From an uncultured Prevotella sp. (GTDB taxonomy: Bacteria > Bacteroidota > Bacteroidia > Bacteroidales > Bacteroidaceae), in NCBI GenBank assembly GCA_934203355.1, contig CAKPZC010000013.1, positions 1-41,405 on the forward strand: 41,405 nucleotides of DNA. The letters are read 5' to 3'. A program made the translations under genes and the position numbers. Below the pieces are notes generated by a model. It searched no databases. It saw nothing but the letters and a program-made list of their open reading frames with translations, and was not told the origin of the DNA. Shown here in pieces: positions 7,341 through 15,918 of the stretch (position 1 is the stretch's first letter; the number at the start of each line of letters is the position of its first letter).

Positions 7341-8561
7341 TTAACTTCTGAACTTACGGGCTGGAATCCAAGCCGCCGCCCATCCTATGAGCAACACCGT
7401 GATAAGCACCATGACGACATCGTCATAATGAACGCTTACGGGATAGGCATTAACAACAAACGAGCCTGCGCTGTCGCCCATATGCACAAAACCATACTCC
7501 TGCTGAAGCCAGCACAAAAGCAACCCCAGACATATACCAATGACGGCTCCGATGGCAGATATTATGCGACCCTCGAAAAGGAATATACTGCGTATCTGGG
7601 AGTCGGTGGCTCCAAGATTGCGCAGAGTTGTGGCATCGGCCTTCTTGTCGATGATGAGCATCGAGAGCGACGATATGATATTGAAGCAAGCCACAATCAA
7701 AATGAACGTGAGAAACACGTAGGCAAGCACCTTCTCAATCTGCATGATGCGGAACGTGTCGGACTGCTGCTCAAAGCGGTCGAGCACACGATACTTGTCG
7801 CCAGCTATCTCCTGCATCTCCTTCTTGACGGAAGAGAGGTCGCTGCCTGGCTTCAACCTAAGTTGGAGCGACGAGAGCATACCGTCCTGGTCGAACAGTC
7901 GCCGAGCAAAGTCGACGGAGCACAGAAGGCGGTCGCGGTCGTACTTAGCCTGGTTGACGGCAAACACCACACCCGGCGAGATAAGGGAGTCGACAACAAA
8001 GCCCTCGGTGGGGTCGGCAAGCTCTGACAGCTGACCTTGCCTTACGGGAGCAAAGACCTTCACATATCCGTCGTAGCGTGCACTGAGTCCAAGGTTCTGA
8101 GCAAGCCGTATGCCAGGAATACCATAGAAGAGGTTGGCAACATGAAGAGTGAACTCGCCATCGCCATAGAGAATGTCGTTGATGCGTGTGAGCTGCTGGA
8201 AATTGTCGTCGACACCCATCAGGGTAATCATCTGCTGCTGGTCGCCATACACAGCCATCGCTTGGTCCTCGACCACCTCGGTTGCAACAGCCACCGACGG
8301 CAAATGGCGTATCTTTGTGAGCAGAGGGTCGTCGGCGGGAGCCGTCTTACCAGTAGTCGGCACCACTTCGATCTGTGGGTCGAAATTGGTGAAGAACGAA
8401 GCCACGAGATCGTGGAATCCGTTGAACACACTCAACACTATAACCAAAGCCATTGTGGCCACAGCCACACCTACAACAGAAATCAGCGAGATGACGTTGA
8501 TGGCATTGGTCGACTTCTTCGAGAACACATAGCGACGGGCTATATAGAATGGAAAATTCAT
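7341..8561 (-). CDS. LolC/LolE-like ABC transporter permease (FtsX family)
   Basis: A 406-residue permease with the MacB/FtsX architecture. One N-terminal membrane helix (about 22-46, ISLISVVGVAVATMALVIVL) is followed by a large periplasmic domain (about 50-270). Three C-terminal helices lie near 277-300 (VFLTFILIVACFNIISSLSM), 330-350 and 381-403. The N-terminal IARRYVFSKKSTNAINVIS motif is typical of the LolC/E lipoprotein-release group, which with LolD extracts lipoproteins from the inner membrane. No ATPase subunit is encoded nearby. It starts two bases after rbfA and is surely co-transcribed with it. Substrate assignment is inference from the family. Confidence 0.87.
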   Translation of the reverse strand: MNFPFYIARRYVFSKKSTNAINVISLISVVGVAVATMALVIVLSVFNGFHDLVASFFTNFDPQIEVVPTTGKTAPADDPLLTKIRHLPSVAVATEVVEDQAMAVYGDQQQMITLMGVDDNFQQLTRINDILYGDGEFTLHVANLFYGIPGIRLAQNLGLSARYDGYVKVFAPVRQGQLSELADPTEGFVVDSLISPGVVFAVNQAKYDRDRLLCSVDFARRLFDQDGMLSSLQLRLKPGSDLSSVKKEMQEIAGDKYRVLDRFEQQSDTFRIMQIEKVLAYVFLTFILIVACFNIISSLSMLIIDKKADATTLRNLGATDSQIRSIFLFEGRIISAIGAVIGICLGLLLCWLQQEYGFVHMGDSAGSFVVNAYPVSVHYDDVVMVLITVLLIGWAAAWIPARKFRS

Positions 8562-8563
8562 AA

Positions 8564-8899
8564 CTACTTCTTCAACAGTTCGTCTATGCGCTCAATATAG
8601 TCGAGCGAGTCGTCGATGAAGAAGCGCAACTCGGGGATGATGCGCAGCTGATTGCGCACACGAGTGCCGAGTTCGTAGCGTATTGTCTTCTCGTTGGCGG
8701 TTACGTTCTTGATAAGCTCGTCGGCTCTCTCCGACGGGAAGATGCTCAGATAGGCGGTGCAGATGCTGAGGTCGGGCGACACACGACAACGGGTCACACT
8801 CACCATGATGCCATGCATGGCGCGGGTCTGGCTCTGGAAAATAAGGCTTAGCTCCTTCTGCAGAAGGCGTGCTATACGGTTTTGTCTTGTTTCTTGCAT
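8564..8899 (-). CDS. rbfA: Ribosome-binding factor A
   Basis: A 111-residue RbfA, which binds the 30S subunit and helps 16S rRNA 5'-end maturation. Family features are the N-terminal RQNRIARLLQKELSLIF, the KH-like core VSVTRCRVSPDLS and the C-terminal LRIIPELRFFIDDSLDY. It is slightly shorter than the E. coli protein, as is usual in Bacteroidales. It is the first gene of a two-gene reverse-strand operon with the LolC/E-like permease. A TAACTTTG box (plus strand 8959-8966) lies about 60 bases upstream. Confidence 0.94.
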   Translation of the reverse strand: MQETRQNRIARLLQKELSLIFQSQTRAMHGIMVSVTRCRVSPDLSICTAYLSIFPSERADELIKNVTANEKTIRYELGTRVRNQLRIIPELRFFIDDSLDYIERIDELLKK

Positions 8900-8958
8900 G
8901 ATTTCTTGTATTTAGTATTAAAATGAACTTTTCGCTTTTTATACGCGCTTTGGATATA

Positions 8959-8966
8959 CAAAGTTA
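8959..8966 (-). promoter_or_regulatory. Candidate promoter -7 box of the rbfA operon
   Basis: TAACTTTG on the reverse strand fits the Bacteroidetes TAnnTTTG element. A TTG (in AATTGTC) about 15 bases upstream is closer than ideal. The leader to the rbfA start would be roughly 50 bases. Confidence 0.6.
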
Positions 8967-9039
8967 CTGCTATTTTGACAATTTCGCCGATTTTATTTGC
9001 CAAAATAAGAAAACGAGAGTGAAAAACCACAAAAAACTG

Positions 9040-9069
9040 TTGACTTTTGTAGCAATATTACTATATTTG
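9040..9069 (+). promoter_or_regulatory. Promoter of the lemA operon
   Basis: TTG (9040-9042, in TTGAC) and TATATTTG (9062-9069), 19 bases apart, match the Bacteroidetes sigma-A type promoter. The untranslated leader would be about 75 bases. Confidence 0.7.
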
Positions 9070-9150
9070 TAGTCAGTATGAGTATAGGAAGGATGCTCAC
9101 ATGGCAACTAAAGTAACTTAATACATAACAATATTTTAAATCACAACAAC

Positions 9151-9747
9151 ATGGACAAGAAACCAAAACATTTAGGATGGATCATCGCTGGAGCGGTGAT
9201 AGTAGTGCTCGTGCTCTGGGGCGTGGGCGGTTATAACGGACTGGTAAACCAGGACGAGGAAGTGAACAACAAATGGGCTAACGTGGAGACACAGTATCAG
9301 CGCCGAAGCGACCTTATCCCCAACCTCGTGAGCACCGTAAAGGGATATGCCAAGCACGAAAGCCAGACACTCGAAGCCGTAATGGCAGCACGCTCGCAGG
9401 CAACACAGGTGAAAATCGACCCGTCGAACTGCACTCCGCAGCAACTCGCACAGTATCAGAAGGCTCAGGGCGACGTGACAACAGCCCTCGGCAAGCTGCT
9501 CGCCATCACCGAGAACTATCCCGACCTGAAAGCCAACCAGAACTTCCTGGAGCTACAGTCGCAGCTCGAAGGCACCGAGAACCGCATCAACGTGGCACGC
9601 AAGGACTTCAACGACTCTGCTAAGGAATATAATGTAGCTATACGCCGATTCCCCAAGAGCATCATCGCCAGTATCTGCGGCTTCGACAAGAAGAACTACT
9701 TTGAGGCTGAGGCAGGTGCCGACAAGGCTCCGAAAGTGGAATTCTAA
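9151..9747 (+). CDS. lemA: LemA family protein
   Basis: A 198-residue LemA-family membrane protein. An N-terminal helix (about 11-30, IIAGAVIVVLVLWGVGGYNG) anchors a helical extracytoplasmic domain. The conserved stretch NKWANVETQYQRRSDLIPNL, the SQTLEAVMAARSQA region and the FNDSAKEYN motif near the C-terminus identify the family. Its biochemical role is not settled. It is followed after 36 bases by a TPM-domain protein, the usual LemA partner, so the two likely act together at the envelope. Length is normal. Confidence 0.93.
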   Translation: MDKKPKHLGWIIAGAVIVVLVLWGVGGYNGLVNQDEEVNNKWANVETQYQRRSDLIPNLVSTVKGYAKHESQTLEAVMAARSQATQVKIDPSNCTPQQLAQYQKAQGDVTTALGKLLAITENYPDLKANQNFLELQSQLEGTENRINVARKDFNDSAKEYNVAIRRFPKSIIASICGFDKKNYFEAEAGADKAPKVEF

Positions 9748-9783
9748 CCCACTCCCCACAAACACTTTTAAAATAAGAAAGAT

Positions 9784-10734
9784 ATGAAAACCGACGCTCG
9801 TCCAAACAAAGCCCCTCTTCGTAGAGGGGCGCAGCTTATGGCATGTCTGCTGTTCATGTTTATGGCAGTGCAGGCGTTTGCCGCCGACACCAAGTCATAC
9901 ACCATCGACAACGTGCCCAACGTGCGCCTCAGCGACGCGCGTCAATACGTGAGCGACCCCACGGAGATACTCTCCGCGACGGCTCGCGACTCCATCAACG
10001 CCATGCTCGGAAAGCTTGAACACGCCACCGGCATCGAGTCGGCAGTGGTGATGCTGCCAAGCATCGGCGAGGATGACATATTTGACTTCGCACATGAACT
10101 ATTCCGCAAATGGGGCATTGGCAAGAAGAAGTCAGACAACGGATTCCTCATCGTCTTTGTCATGGACCAGCACAAGGTGCGCTTCACCACTGGATATGGC
10201 ATAGAGGGCACCATGACCGATGCCATGTCGAAACGTATACAGATGCAGCAGATGGTGCCACGATTTAAGGAAGGCGACTGGAACGGAGGCATGGTGGCAG
10301 GAGTGAAAATGGCAGTCAAGGTGCTCGACGGCTCAATGCAGCCCGAAACCGACGACAGCGACGACGACTTAACCGGAGCATTAATAGCCCTCGCCATGAT
10401 TATTGGCATCACACTGATATTAATCTACATCATGGGCGAGCAACAACGCTGCCCCAAATGCCACAAGCGCGGAGCACTAAAGAAGGTAAGTTCGGAACAT
10501 CTATTCACCAACACCAGGCCCCAAAAGCATATTCGCCGCGACACCTATATCTGTAAACACTGCGGACATGTGGTGAAGAAAGACCAAGACATCGACGACT
10601 CGGGCAACTCACTCAGCAACGCAGCCATACTCGGCTCAATGCTCGGAGGCGGAAGAGGCGGAGGAGGCGGAAGCTTCGGAGGCAGTTTCGGAGGTGGCTC
10701 GACTGGAGGAGGTGGCTCCACATCTGGATGGTAG
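9784..10734 (+). CDS. TPM domain protein (YgcG-like), Gly-rich C-terminus
   Basis: A 316-residue membrane protein. A signal sequence ends near AVQAFA (about residue 33). The TPM domain spans about 50-195 (VSDPTEILSATARDSINAML, DNGFLIVFVMDQHKVRFTTG). A membrane helix follows near 199-219, then a Cys4 zinc-ribbon-like pair (CPKCHKRG and CKHCGH). The C-terminal tail is extremely rich in Gly and Ser (GGGRGGGGGSFGGSFGGG and onward). Tails like this are common in LemA-linked TPM proteins. TPM proteins have been linked to photosystem repair in plants, but the bacterial function is unclear. The gene follows lemA in the same transcript. Confidence 0.88.
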   Translation: MKTDARPNKAPLRRGAQLMACLLFMFMAVQAFAADTKSYTIDNVPNVRLSDARQYVSDPTEILSATARDSINAMLGKLEHATGIESAVVMLPSIGEDDIFDFAHELFRKWGIGKKKSDNGFLIVFVMDQHKVRFTTGYGIEGTMTDAMSKRIQMQQMVPRFKEGDWNGGMVAGVKMAVKVLDGSMQPETDDSDDDLTGALIALAMIIGITLILIYIMGEQQRCPKCHKRGALKKVSSEHLFTNTRPQKHIRRDTYICKHCGHVVKKDQDIDDSGNSLSNAAILGSMLGGGRGGGGGSFGGSFGGGSTGGGGSTSGW

Positions 10735-10766
10735 CAGCAAAAAACATAAATACAACAATTCTTACT

Positions 10767-11192
10767 ATGAAAATACAAATCATCAACGGCCCCAATCTCA
10801 ATCTTCTCGGAACACGCGAGCCAGGCATCTACGGCAGCAGCACTTTCGAGGACTATCTCAACAAACTCCGCGCCCAATACCCCGACGTGGAAATCGACTA
10901 TTACCAAAGCAACATCGAGGGTTGTCTCATCGACAAAATGCAAGAGGTGGGATTCTCTGCCGACGGCATAATACTCAACGCCGGAGCCTACACCCACACA
11001 AGCATAGCACTGCAAGACTGCATACGCTCGCTGAAGAGCCCCGTTGTCGAAGTGCACATCAGCAACGTGCACCGACGTGAGGAGTTCCGCCACAAATCGA
11101 TGATATCATGCGCCTGCGTCGGCGTGATATGCGGATTCGGAATGGACTCCTACCGTCTTGCCCTCGAAGCAATAAAAAATAACGCAAAATGA
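10767..11192 (+). CDS. aroQ: 3-dehydroquinate dehydratase, type II
   Basis: A 141-residue type II dehydroquinase, catalysing the third step of the shikimate pathway in the cytoplasm. Motifs: NGPNLNLLGTREPGIYG with the catalytic tyrosine (Y22), ILNAGAYTHTSIALQD for substrate binding, and EVHISNVHRREEFRHKS with the catalytic-region histidine. The ATG at 10767 starts right at the conserved KIQIINGPN strand; a longer frame from 10728 adds 13 residues unlike the family. Its stop overlaps the next ATG (ATGA), so translation is coupled to the methyltransferase. Confidence 0.95.
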   Translation: MKIQIINGPNLNLLGTREPGIYGSSTFEDYLNKLRAQYPDVEIDYYQSNIEGCLIDKMQEVGFSADGIILNAGAYTHTSIALQDCIRSLKSPVVEVHISNVHRREEFRHKSMISCACVGVICGFGMDSYRLALEAIKNNAK

Positions 11193-11866
11193 CAGAAGAA
11201 TTAGAACACTACGTACTCTCCCACTCCGCCCCAGAGGGCGACTATCTCTATAGGCTCTACCGAGCCACCAACATCCACACCATACATGGACGAATGGCAT
11301 CGGGACATCTGCAAGGACGACTGCTGAAGATGTTTGTAGAGATGATACGACCCAAGAACATACTTGAGGTGGGCACATTCTCGGGCTACAGTGCCATCTG
11401 CATGGCAGAAGGATTGGCGGCTATAGACAGCCTCAACAACGAGACAAGCGCAAAAGAAAGCACGAAAAGCAAGGTGTGGACATTCGAAATCAACGACGAG
11501 ATGGAGGACTTCACACGCCCATGGATTGAAGGCTCGCCCGTAGCCGACCATATAGAGTTCCGCATCGGCGACGCCAACGCCGAGGCGCCAAAACTCGGTG
11601 TGGAGTTCGACATGGCTTTCGTCGACGGCGACAAGCGCACATACGTGGAGACCTACGAGATGGTATTGTCACTGCTGCGACCTGGCGGATATATACTCGC
11701 CGACAACACACTCTGGGACGGCCACGTCACCGACCCCGCCTACGACCACGACCACCAAACTCAGGGTATAAGACGATTCAACGACCATGTGGCGCAAGAC
11801 AACCGCGTGGAACAAGTTATAATACCACTACGCGACGGTCTGACTGTAATAAGGAAAAAGGCATAA
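11189..11866 (+). CDS. SAM-dependent O-methyltransferase (COMT-like, family 3)
   Basis: A 225-residue class I methyltransferase of the caffeoyl-CoA/catechol O-methyltransferase type. SAM-binding motif I is ILEVGTFSGYSAICMAEGL. The metal/catalytic region is AFVDGDKRTYVETYEMVL, followed by LADNTLWDGHV with the typical DN pair. An insert rich in Ser/Lys (about 85-100, NETSAKESTKSKV) sits after motif I. The start codon overlaps the aroQ stop by four bases. The substrate is unknown; a small catechol-like molecule is a guess from the family. Confidence 0.9.
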   Translation: MTEELEHYVLSHSAPEGDYLYRLYRATNIHTIHGRMASGHLQGRLLKMFVEMIRPKNILEVGTFSGYSAICMAEGLAAIDSLNNETSAKESTKSKVWTFEINDEMEDFTRPWIEGSPVADHIEFRIGDANAEAPKLGVEFDMAFVDGDKRTYVETYEMVLSLLRPGGYILADNTLWDGHVTDPAYDHDHQTQGIRRFNDHVAQDNRVEQVIIPLRDGLTVIRKKA

Positions 11867-11910
11867 GCTCGTTTTTTGGCTATAAATTCCCTTATTTCAA
11901 TATAAAGCAG

Positions 11911-11918
11911 TAACTTTG
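11911..11918 (+). promoter_or_regulatory. Candidate -7 box upstream of ychF
   Basis: TAACTTTG fits TAnnTTTG and lies 42 bases before the ychF ATG. No clear TTTG is found at the ideal distance upstream. Confidence 0.55.
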
Positions 11919-11960
11919 CACCCGAAATAACATGCAAACAAGAATAAACAAAATAAAAAA

Positions 11961-13067
11961 ATGTCATTAAAATGTGGTATCGTGGGACTCCCTAACGTGG
12001 GCAAGTCCACTCTTTTCAACTGCCTCTCCAACGCCAAGGCACAGGCAGCCAACTTCCCATTCTGTACAATCGAGCCTAATGTGGGCGTAATCACAGTGCC
12101 CGACGAGCGACTCACCAAGCTCGCCGAGATAGTGCATCCAGGTCGCATCGTGCCTGCCACCTGCGAGATTGTAGACATCGCCGGACTCGTAAAGGGCGCA
12201 AGCAAGGGCGAAGGACTCGGCAACAAGTTCCTCGGCAATATCCGCGAGACCGACGCCATCATACACGTGCTACGCTGCTTCGACGACGACAACATCGTGC
12301 GCGAGGGAGGTGCAAGCGTTAACCCAGTAGAGGACAAGGAAGTCATCGACACCGAACTACAGCTCAAAGACCTTGAGACAGTGGAGAGCCAACTCCAGAA
12401 GCAGTCGAAGATAGCCGCTATCGGCAACAACAAGGACGCAAAGGTGGCTGTAAGCGTGCTCGAAGCCTACAAGCAGGTGCTTGAGCAGGGCAAGAACGCA
12501 CGCACTGTGGAATTCGAATCGAAGGAGGAACAGCGCTACGCCCACGACCTCTTCCTGCTCACTGCCAAACCTGTGCTCTATGTATGCAACGTCGACGAGA
12601 CATCAGCCAAGAACGGTAACAAATACTCTGAGCAGATTGCAGAGATAGCCAAGAGCGAGGGAGCAGAGATGCTCGTTATCGCTGCCAAGACCGAAGAGGA
12701 TATCGCATCGCTTGAGACCTACGAGGACAAGCAGATGTTTCTTGAGGAACTCGGATTGGAGGAGAGCGGCGTCAACCGACTCATCAAGAAAGCTTACCAG
12801 CTGCTGAACCTTGAGACATTCATCACCGCCGGAGAGATGGAGGTAAAGGCATGGACATATCACAAGGGATGGAAGGCACCGCAGTGTGCCGGTGTAATCC
12901 ACACCGACTTCGAGAAGGGTTTCATCCGCGCCGAGGTTATCAAGTATGCCGACTACATACAGTATGGCTCTGAGGCTGCCGTGCGCGAGGCTGGAAAACT
13001 CTCAATTGAGGGCAAGGAATATGTTGTGCAAGACGGCGACATCATGCACTTCCGCTTCAACGTATAA
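11961..13067 (+). CDS. ychF: Redox-regulated ATPase YchF/Obg-like
   Basis: A 368-residue YchF, an OBG-family P-loop protein that hydrolyses ATP rather than GTP and associates with ribosomes. Visible motifs are the P-loop GLPNVGKST (8-16), DIAGLVKGASKGEGLGNKFL (switch/G3 region) and CNVDE at the altered G4 position that explains ATP preference. A central coiled-coil region follows, then a C-terminal TGS domain with AWTYHKGWKAPQCAGVIHTD and QDGDIMHFRFNV. Length is normal. lgt starts nine bases after its stop, so the two form one operon. Confidence 0.96.
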   Translation: MSLKCGIVGLPNVGKSTLFNCLSNAKAQAANFPFCTIEPNVGVITVPDERLTKLAEIVHPGRIVPATCEIVDIAGLVKGASKGEGLGNKFLGNIRETDAIIHVLRCFDDDNIVREGGASVNPVEDKEVIDTELQLKDLETVESQLQKQSKIAAIGNNKDAKVAVSVLEAYKQVLEQGKNARTVEFESKEEQRYAHDLFLLTAKPVLYVCNVDETSAKNGNKYSEQIAEIAKSEGAEMLVIAAKTEEDIASLETYEDKQMFLEELGLEESGVNRLIKKAYQLLNLETFITAGEMEVKAWTYHKGWKAPQCAGVIHTDFEKGFIRAEVIKYADYIQYGSEAAVREAGKLSIEGKEYVVQDGDIMHFRFNV

Positions 13068-13076
13068 TTCTTACAT

Positions 13077-13925
13077 ATGATACTCAACTACATCGTCTGG
13101 GACCCGAACTTATCGTTCAAATTAGGACCACTGACACTACATTGGTACTCGCTGTGCTGGCTCATCGGACTGGCACTTGCCTACCTGATAGTGCAACGCC
13201 TGTATAAACAACAGAAGGTGAAGGACGAGCTTTTCGATCCGCTCTTCCTCTATTGCTTCATAGGCATCCTTGCCGGAGCACGCTTGGGACACTGTCTGTT
13301 CTACCAACCCGACCTCTTCCTCTCGTCGTGGAAGCACTTCGTGGAGATATTCATCCCTATCGACTTCCTGCCGCAAGGTGGATGGCGATTTGTGGGCTAC
13401 CGAGGTCTGGCGTCACACGGCGGAACCATCGGACTCATGCTCGCCTTATGGCTCTATGTGCGCCGCACTAAGATGAACGTGTGGCAGGTGCTCGACAACA
13501 TAGCCATTGCCACACCAGTTACAGCGTGTTTCATCCGTCTGGGCAACCTTATGAACTCCGAGATAATAGGCAAAGCCACCGACGTGCCATGGGCGTTCAT
13601 CTTCCAACAGGTCGACTCAATGCCACGCCATCCTGGACAGCTCTACGAGGCAATCGCCTACGCATTGCTGTTCTTCATAGGCTGGATTATCTACCGCCGA
13701 CGCCCCGAGCGTGTGGGTACTGGATTCTTCTTCGGGTTGTGTCTGACCTATATATTCACTGCACGCTTCTTCATCGAATACACCAAAGAGGTGCAGGAAG
13801 CTTTCGAGGCCTCACTGCCTCTCGACATGGGACAACTGCTGAGCATTCCATTTATCATCATAGGAGTGGCTTGCATGATTGGCGGCAAATGGATGAAGAA
13901 AATTGCCGAACGAGTTAATAAATAA
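13077..13925 (+). CDS. lgt: Phosphatidylglycerol:prolipoprotein diacylglyceryl transferase
   Basis: A 282-residue multi-helix inner-membrane enzyme that moves a diacylglyceryl group from phosphatidylglycerol to the lipobox cysteine of prolipoproteins. Family marks: VGYRGLASHGGTIGLM with the conserved histidine, and the signature IRLGNLMNSEIIGKATDVPW. Further marks are RHPGQLYEAIAY and the late RFFIEYTKEVQEAF. At least six hydrophobic segments are visible. It follows ychF closely. Several lipoproteins in this window (the DUF4292 protein, an FKBP and the thioredoxin-like protein) are expected substrates. Confidence 0.95.
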   Translation: MILNYIVWDPNLSFKLGPLTLHWYSLCWLIGLALAYLIVQRLYKQQKVKDELFDPLFLYCFIGILAGARLGHCLFYQPDLFLSSWKHFVEIFIPIDFLPQGGWRFVGYRGLASHGGTIGLMLALWLYVRRTKMNVWQVLDNIAIATPVTACFIRLGNLMNSEIIGKATDVPWAFIFQQVDSMPRHPGQLYEAIAYALLFFIGWIIYRRRPERVGTGFFFGLCLTYIFTARFFIEYTKEVQEAFEASLPLDMGQLLSIPFIIIGVACMIGGKWMKKIAERVNK

Positions 13926-14095
13926 TAGTTGACGAGTTGACAAGTTGACGAGTTGACAAGGAGACAAGGAGACGAGTTGACAAGTTGACGAGGAGATTAC
14001 TCTTGTTGACTCAAGAAACAAGAGCTACACAGTATAATATATAAGGCAAACCTCCTTGTCTACTCGTTTACTTGTCAACTTGTCAACTCATCTTA
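13926..14095. repeat. GACGAGTTGACAAG-type repeat block with inverted partner
   Basis: Multiple direct copies of GTTGACAAGTTGACGA-like words fill 13928-14000. An inverted set (CTTGTCTACTCGTTTACTTG, TCAACTTGTCAACTC) lies at about 14061-14092, so the spacer can fold into one long hairpin after lgt. The same words occur after the glutaminyl cyclase gene (1674-1690) and at 16914-16965. Confidence 0.8.
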
Positions 14096-14145
14096 AATAA
14101 TATGCAAATTTTCTTGAATATCAGCCTTATATCCGAGAAAAGTAG

Positions 14146-14153
14146 TAAATTTG
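14146..14153 (+). promoter_or_regulatory. Candidate -7 box for the first FKBP gene
   Basis: TAAATTTG lies 43 bases before the ATG at 14197 and matches TAnnTTTG. An upstream TTG exists only at a longer distance than ideal. Confidence 0.45.
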
Positions 14154-14196
14154 CACGAATTTATTCAAAACATATAATATAACATAAAAAGAAAAT

Positions 14197-14802
14197 ATGG
14201 ACAAACTTAGTTACGCTTTGGGTCTGGGCATTGGCCGTCAGCTCTCTCAGATGGGAGCCGAAGACCTCAACATCGACGATTTCGCTCAGGCAATAAAGGA
14301 CATCATCGCAGGCAAGGAGCCGCAGATTTCCGACCAGGAAGCGCAGACAATCGTGACAGAATTCTTCCAGCAGCAGGAGGCTAAGCAGCGTGCCGCAGCA
14401 GCCGAGAAGTACAAGGATAATAAAGAAAAGGGTGAAGCTTGGCTCGCCGAAAAAGCAATGGAAGAGGGCGTTGTTGCCCTGCCTTCAGGTCTTATGTATC
14501 AGGTGCTCAACGAGGGCAACGGCAAAAAGCCGACAGCAGAGGACACTGTTGAATGCCACTACGAGGGTCGCCTCATTGACGGCACTGTGTTCGACAGCAG
14601 CTACAAGCGCGGCGAGAGTGCTACATTCCCACTCAACGGTGTTATCCCTGGATGGACAGAGGGTGTGCAGCTCATGTCGGAAGGAGCAAAATACCGCTTC
14701 TTCATACCCTACCAGCTTGCTTACGGTGAGCGCGGAGCAGGACAGGCAATCCCGCCGTTCGCAGCACTTGTGTTTGATGTAGAGCTGATTAAAGTTCTTT
14801 AA
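14197..14802 (+). CDS. FKBP-type peptidyl-prolyl isomerase, no signal peptide
   Basis: A 201-residue FkpA/Mip-type isomerase. Residues 1-100 are the helical dimerisation part (DKLSYALGLGIGRQLSQMG and the long AEKYKDNKEKGEAWLAEKA helix). Residues about 112-201 are the FKBP domain, with VECHYEGRLIDGTVFDSSYK, PGWTEGVQLM and IPYQLAYGERGAG. No signal sequence is visible, so this copy is probably cytoplasmic. It catalyses proline isomerisation and probably acts as a chaperone. It is the first of three related genes in a row; the other two carry export signals. Confidence 0.92.
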   Translation: MDKLSYALGLGIGRQLSQMGAEDLNIDDFAQAIKDIIAGKEPQISDQEAQTIVTEFFQQQEAKQRAAAAEKYKDNKEKGEAWLAEKAMEEGVVALPSGLMYQVLNEGNGKKPTAEDTVECHYEGRLIDGTVFDSSYKRGESATFPLNGVIPGWTEGVQLMSEGAKYRFFIPYQLAYGERGAGQAIPPFAALVFDVELIKVL

Positions 14803-14818
14803 GGCATAGCAAGGTTTT

Positions 14819-14945
14819 GTAGGCTTTAGTAGGTCTAGTAGGTTTAGTAGGCTTAGTAAGGCTTAGTAGGCTTAGTTAGGCTTAGTAGGCTTAGTTAGGC
14901 TTAGTAGGCTTAGTTAGGCTTAGTAGGCTTAGTAGACCTAGCCTC
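14819..14945. repeat. GGCTTAGTAGGCTTAGTTA tandem repeat
   Basis: A 19-base unit (CTTAGTAGGCTTAGTTAGG) repeats several times with degenerate ends, filling the gap between the first and second FKBP genes. The array has no coding potential and no inverted partner strong enough for a terminator except TAGGTCTAGTAG near the start against AGTAGACCTA at the end. Confidence 0.85.
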
Positions 14946-14981
14946 CCAGTAAGAAAAAGAAAAAAAATCAAATAATAAAAA

Positions 14982-15860
14982 ATGAAGAAATTCACATTCG
15001 TAGCCGCTACGGCTATCGCAGCTGCAAGCATCGTTGCATCTTGCGGCAACTCGACTTCATCAAAGCCGAGCCTTAAGAACGACGTAGACACTCTGTCTTA
15101 CGCCATGGGCATGGCTCAGACTCAGGGTCTGAAGCAGTATCTCACACAAATGGATATCGACACCACTTACATGGACGCTTTCATCAAGGGTCTCAACGAG
15201 GGTGCTAACGCTGGTGACGACAAGAAGAAGGCTGCCTACTACATGGGTATCCAGATTGGTCAGCAAATCAGCAACCGCATGGTTAAGGGCATCAACCACG
15301 AGCTCTTCGGCGAGGATTCTACCAAGACAATCTCTCTGAAGAACTTCATGGCAGGCTTCATTCAGGGTGTCAAGGGCAAGAAGGGCCTCATGACCGTAGA
15401 ACAGGCTGGTCAGGTGGCACAGACCAAGATGATGGAGATTAAGTCGAAAGCAGCTGAGGAGCAGTATGGTCCGCTCAAGAAGCAGGGCGAGGAATGGATG
15501 GCTGCAAATGCCAAGAAGCCAGGTGTAAAGACTCTGCCTTCAGGTGTGCAGTACAAGGTAATCAAGGAAGGTAACGGTGCTATGCCTAAGGACACATCTA
15601 CAGTTAAGGTGAACTATGAGGGACGCCTCATCGACGGCACTGTATTCGACAGCAGCTACAAGCGCGGCGAGCCAGTTGAGTTGCACGCCAACCAGGTAAT
15701 CAAGGGCTGGACAGAGGCTCTCGTACACATGCCTGCAGGCTCTGTATGGGAAGTATATATCCCGCAGGAACTCGCTTATGGCGAGCGTGAGCAGGGACAG
15801 ATCAAGCCTTACTCTCCACTGGTGTTCAAGATTGAGCTCATCAGTGTAAACGGCAAATAA
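14982..15860 (+). CDS. FKBP-type peptidyl-prolyl isomerase, lipoprotein
   Basis: A 292-residue exported isomerase. The signal sequence has lipobox VASC with C21 as the acylated residue. An N-terminal helical dimerisation region (about 35-185, including DTLSYAMGMAQTQGLKQYL) is longer than in the upstream copy. The FKBP domain follows at about 200-290 (VKVNYEGRLIDGTVFDSSYK, IKGWTEALVHMP, IPQELAYGEREQG). It should fold proteins in the periplasm or at the outer membrane. A hairpin with a T run follows the stop, separating it from the third copy. Confidence 0.93.
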   Translation: MKKFTFVAATAIAAASIVASCGNSTSSKPSLKNDVDTLSYAMGMAQTQGLKQYLTQMDIDTTYMDAFIKGLNEGANAGDDKKKAAYYMGIQIGQQISNRMVKGINHELFGEDSTKTISLKNFMAGFIQGVKGKKGLMTVEQAGQVAQTKMMEIKSKAAEEQYGPLKKQGEEWMAANAKKPGVKTLPSGVQYKVIKEGNGAMPKDTSTVKVNYEGRLIDGTVFDSSYKRGEPVELHANQVIKGWTEALVHMPAGSVWEVYIPQELAYGEREQGQIKPYSPLVFKIELISVNGK

Positions 15861-15871
15861 TAAAAAAATAT

Positions 15872-15906
15872 AAGGGCGACCACACAAAGGCCGCCCTATT
15901 TTTTAA
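15872..15906 (+). terminator. Intrinsic terminator after the FKBP lipoprotein gene
   Basis: AGGGCG pairs with CGCCCT, with inner CC/GG past one mismatch, followed by ATTTTTTAAA. It lies 12 bases past the stop and only a few bases before the next FKBP start, so it may attenuate rather than fully isolate that gene. Confidence 0.7.
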
Positions 15907-15918
15907 AAAGAGAAAATC

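Noticed and set aside
14819..14945. A CRISPR array
   Set aside because: The units are contiguous short repeats without unique spacers, and no cas gene is present.
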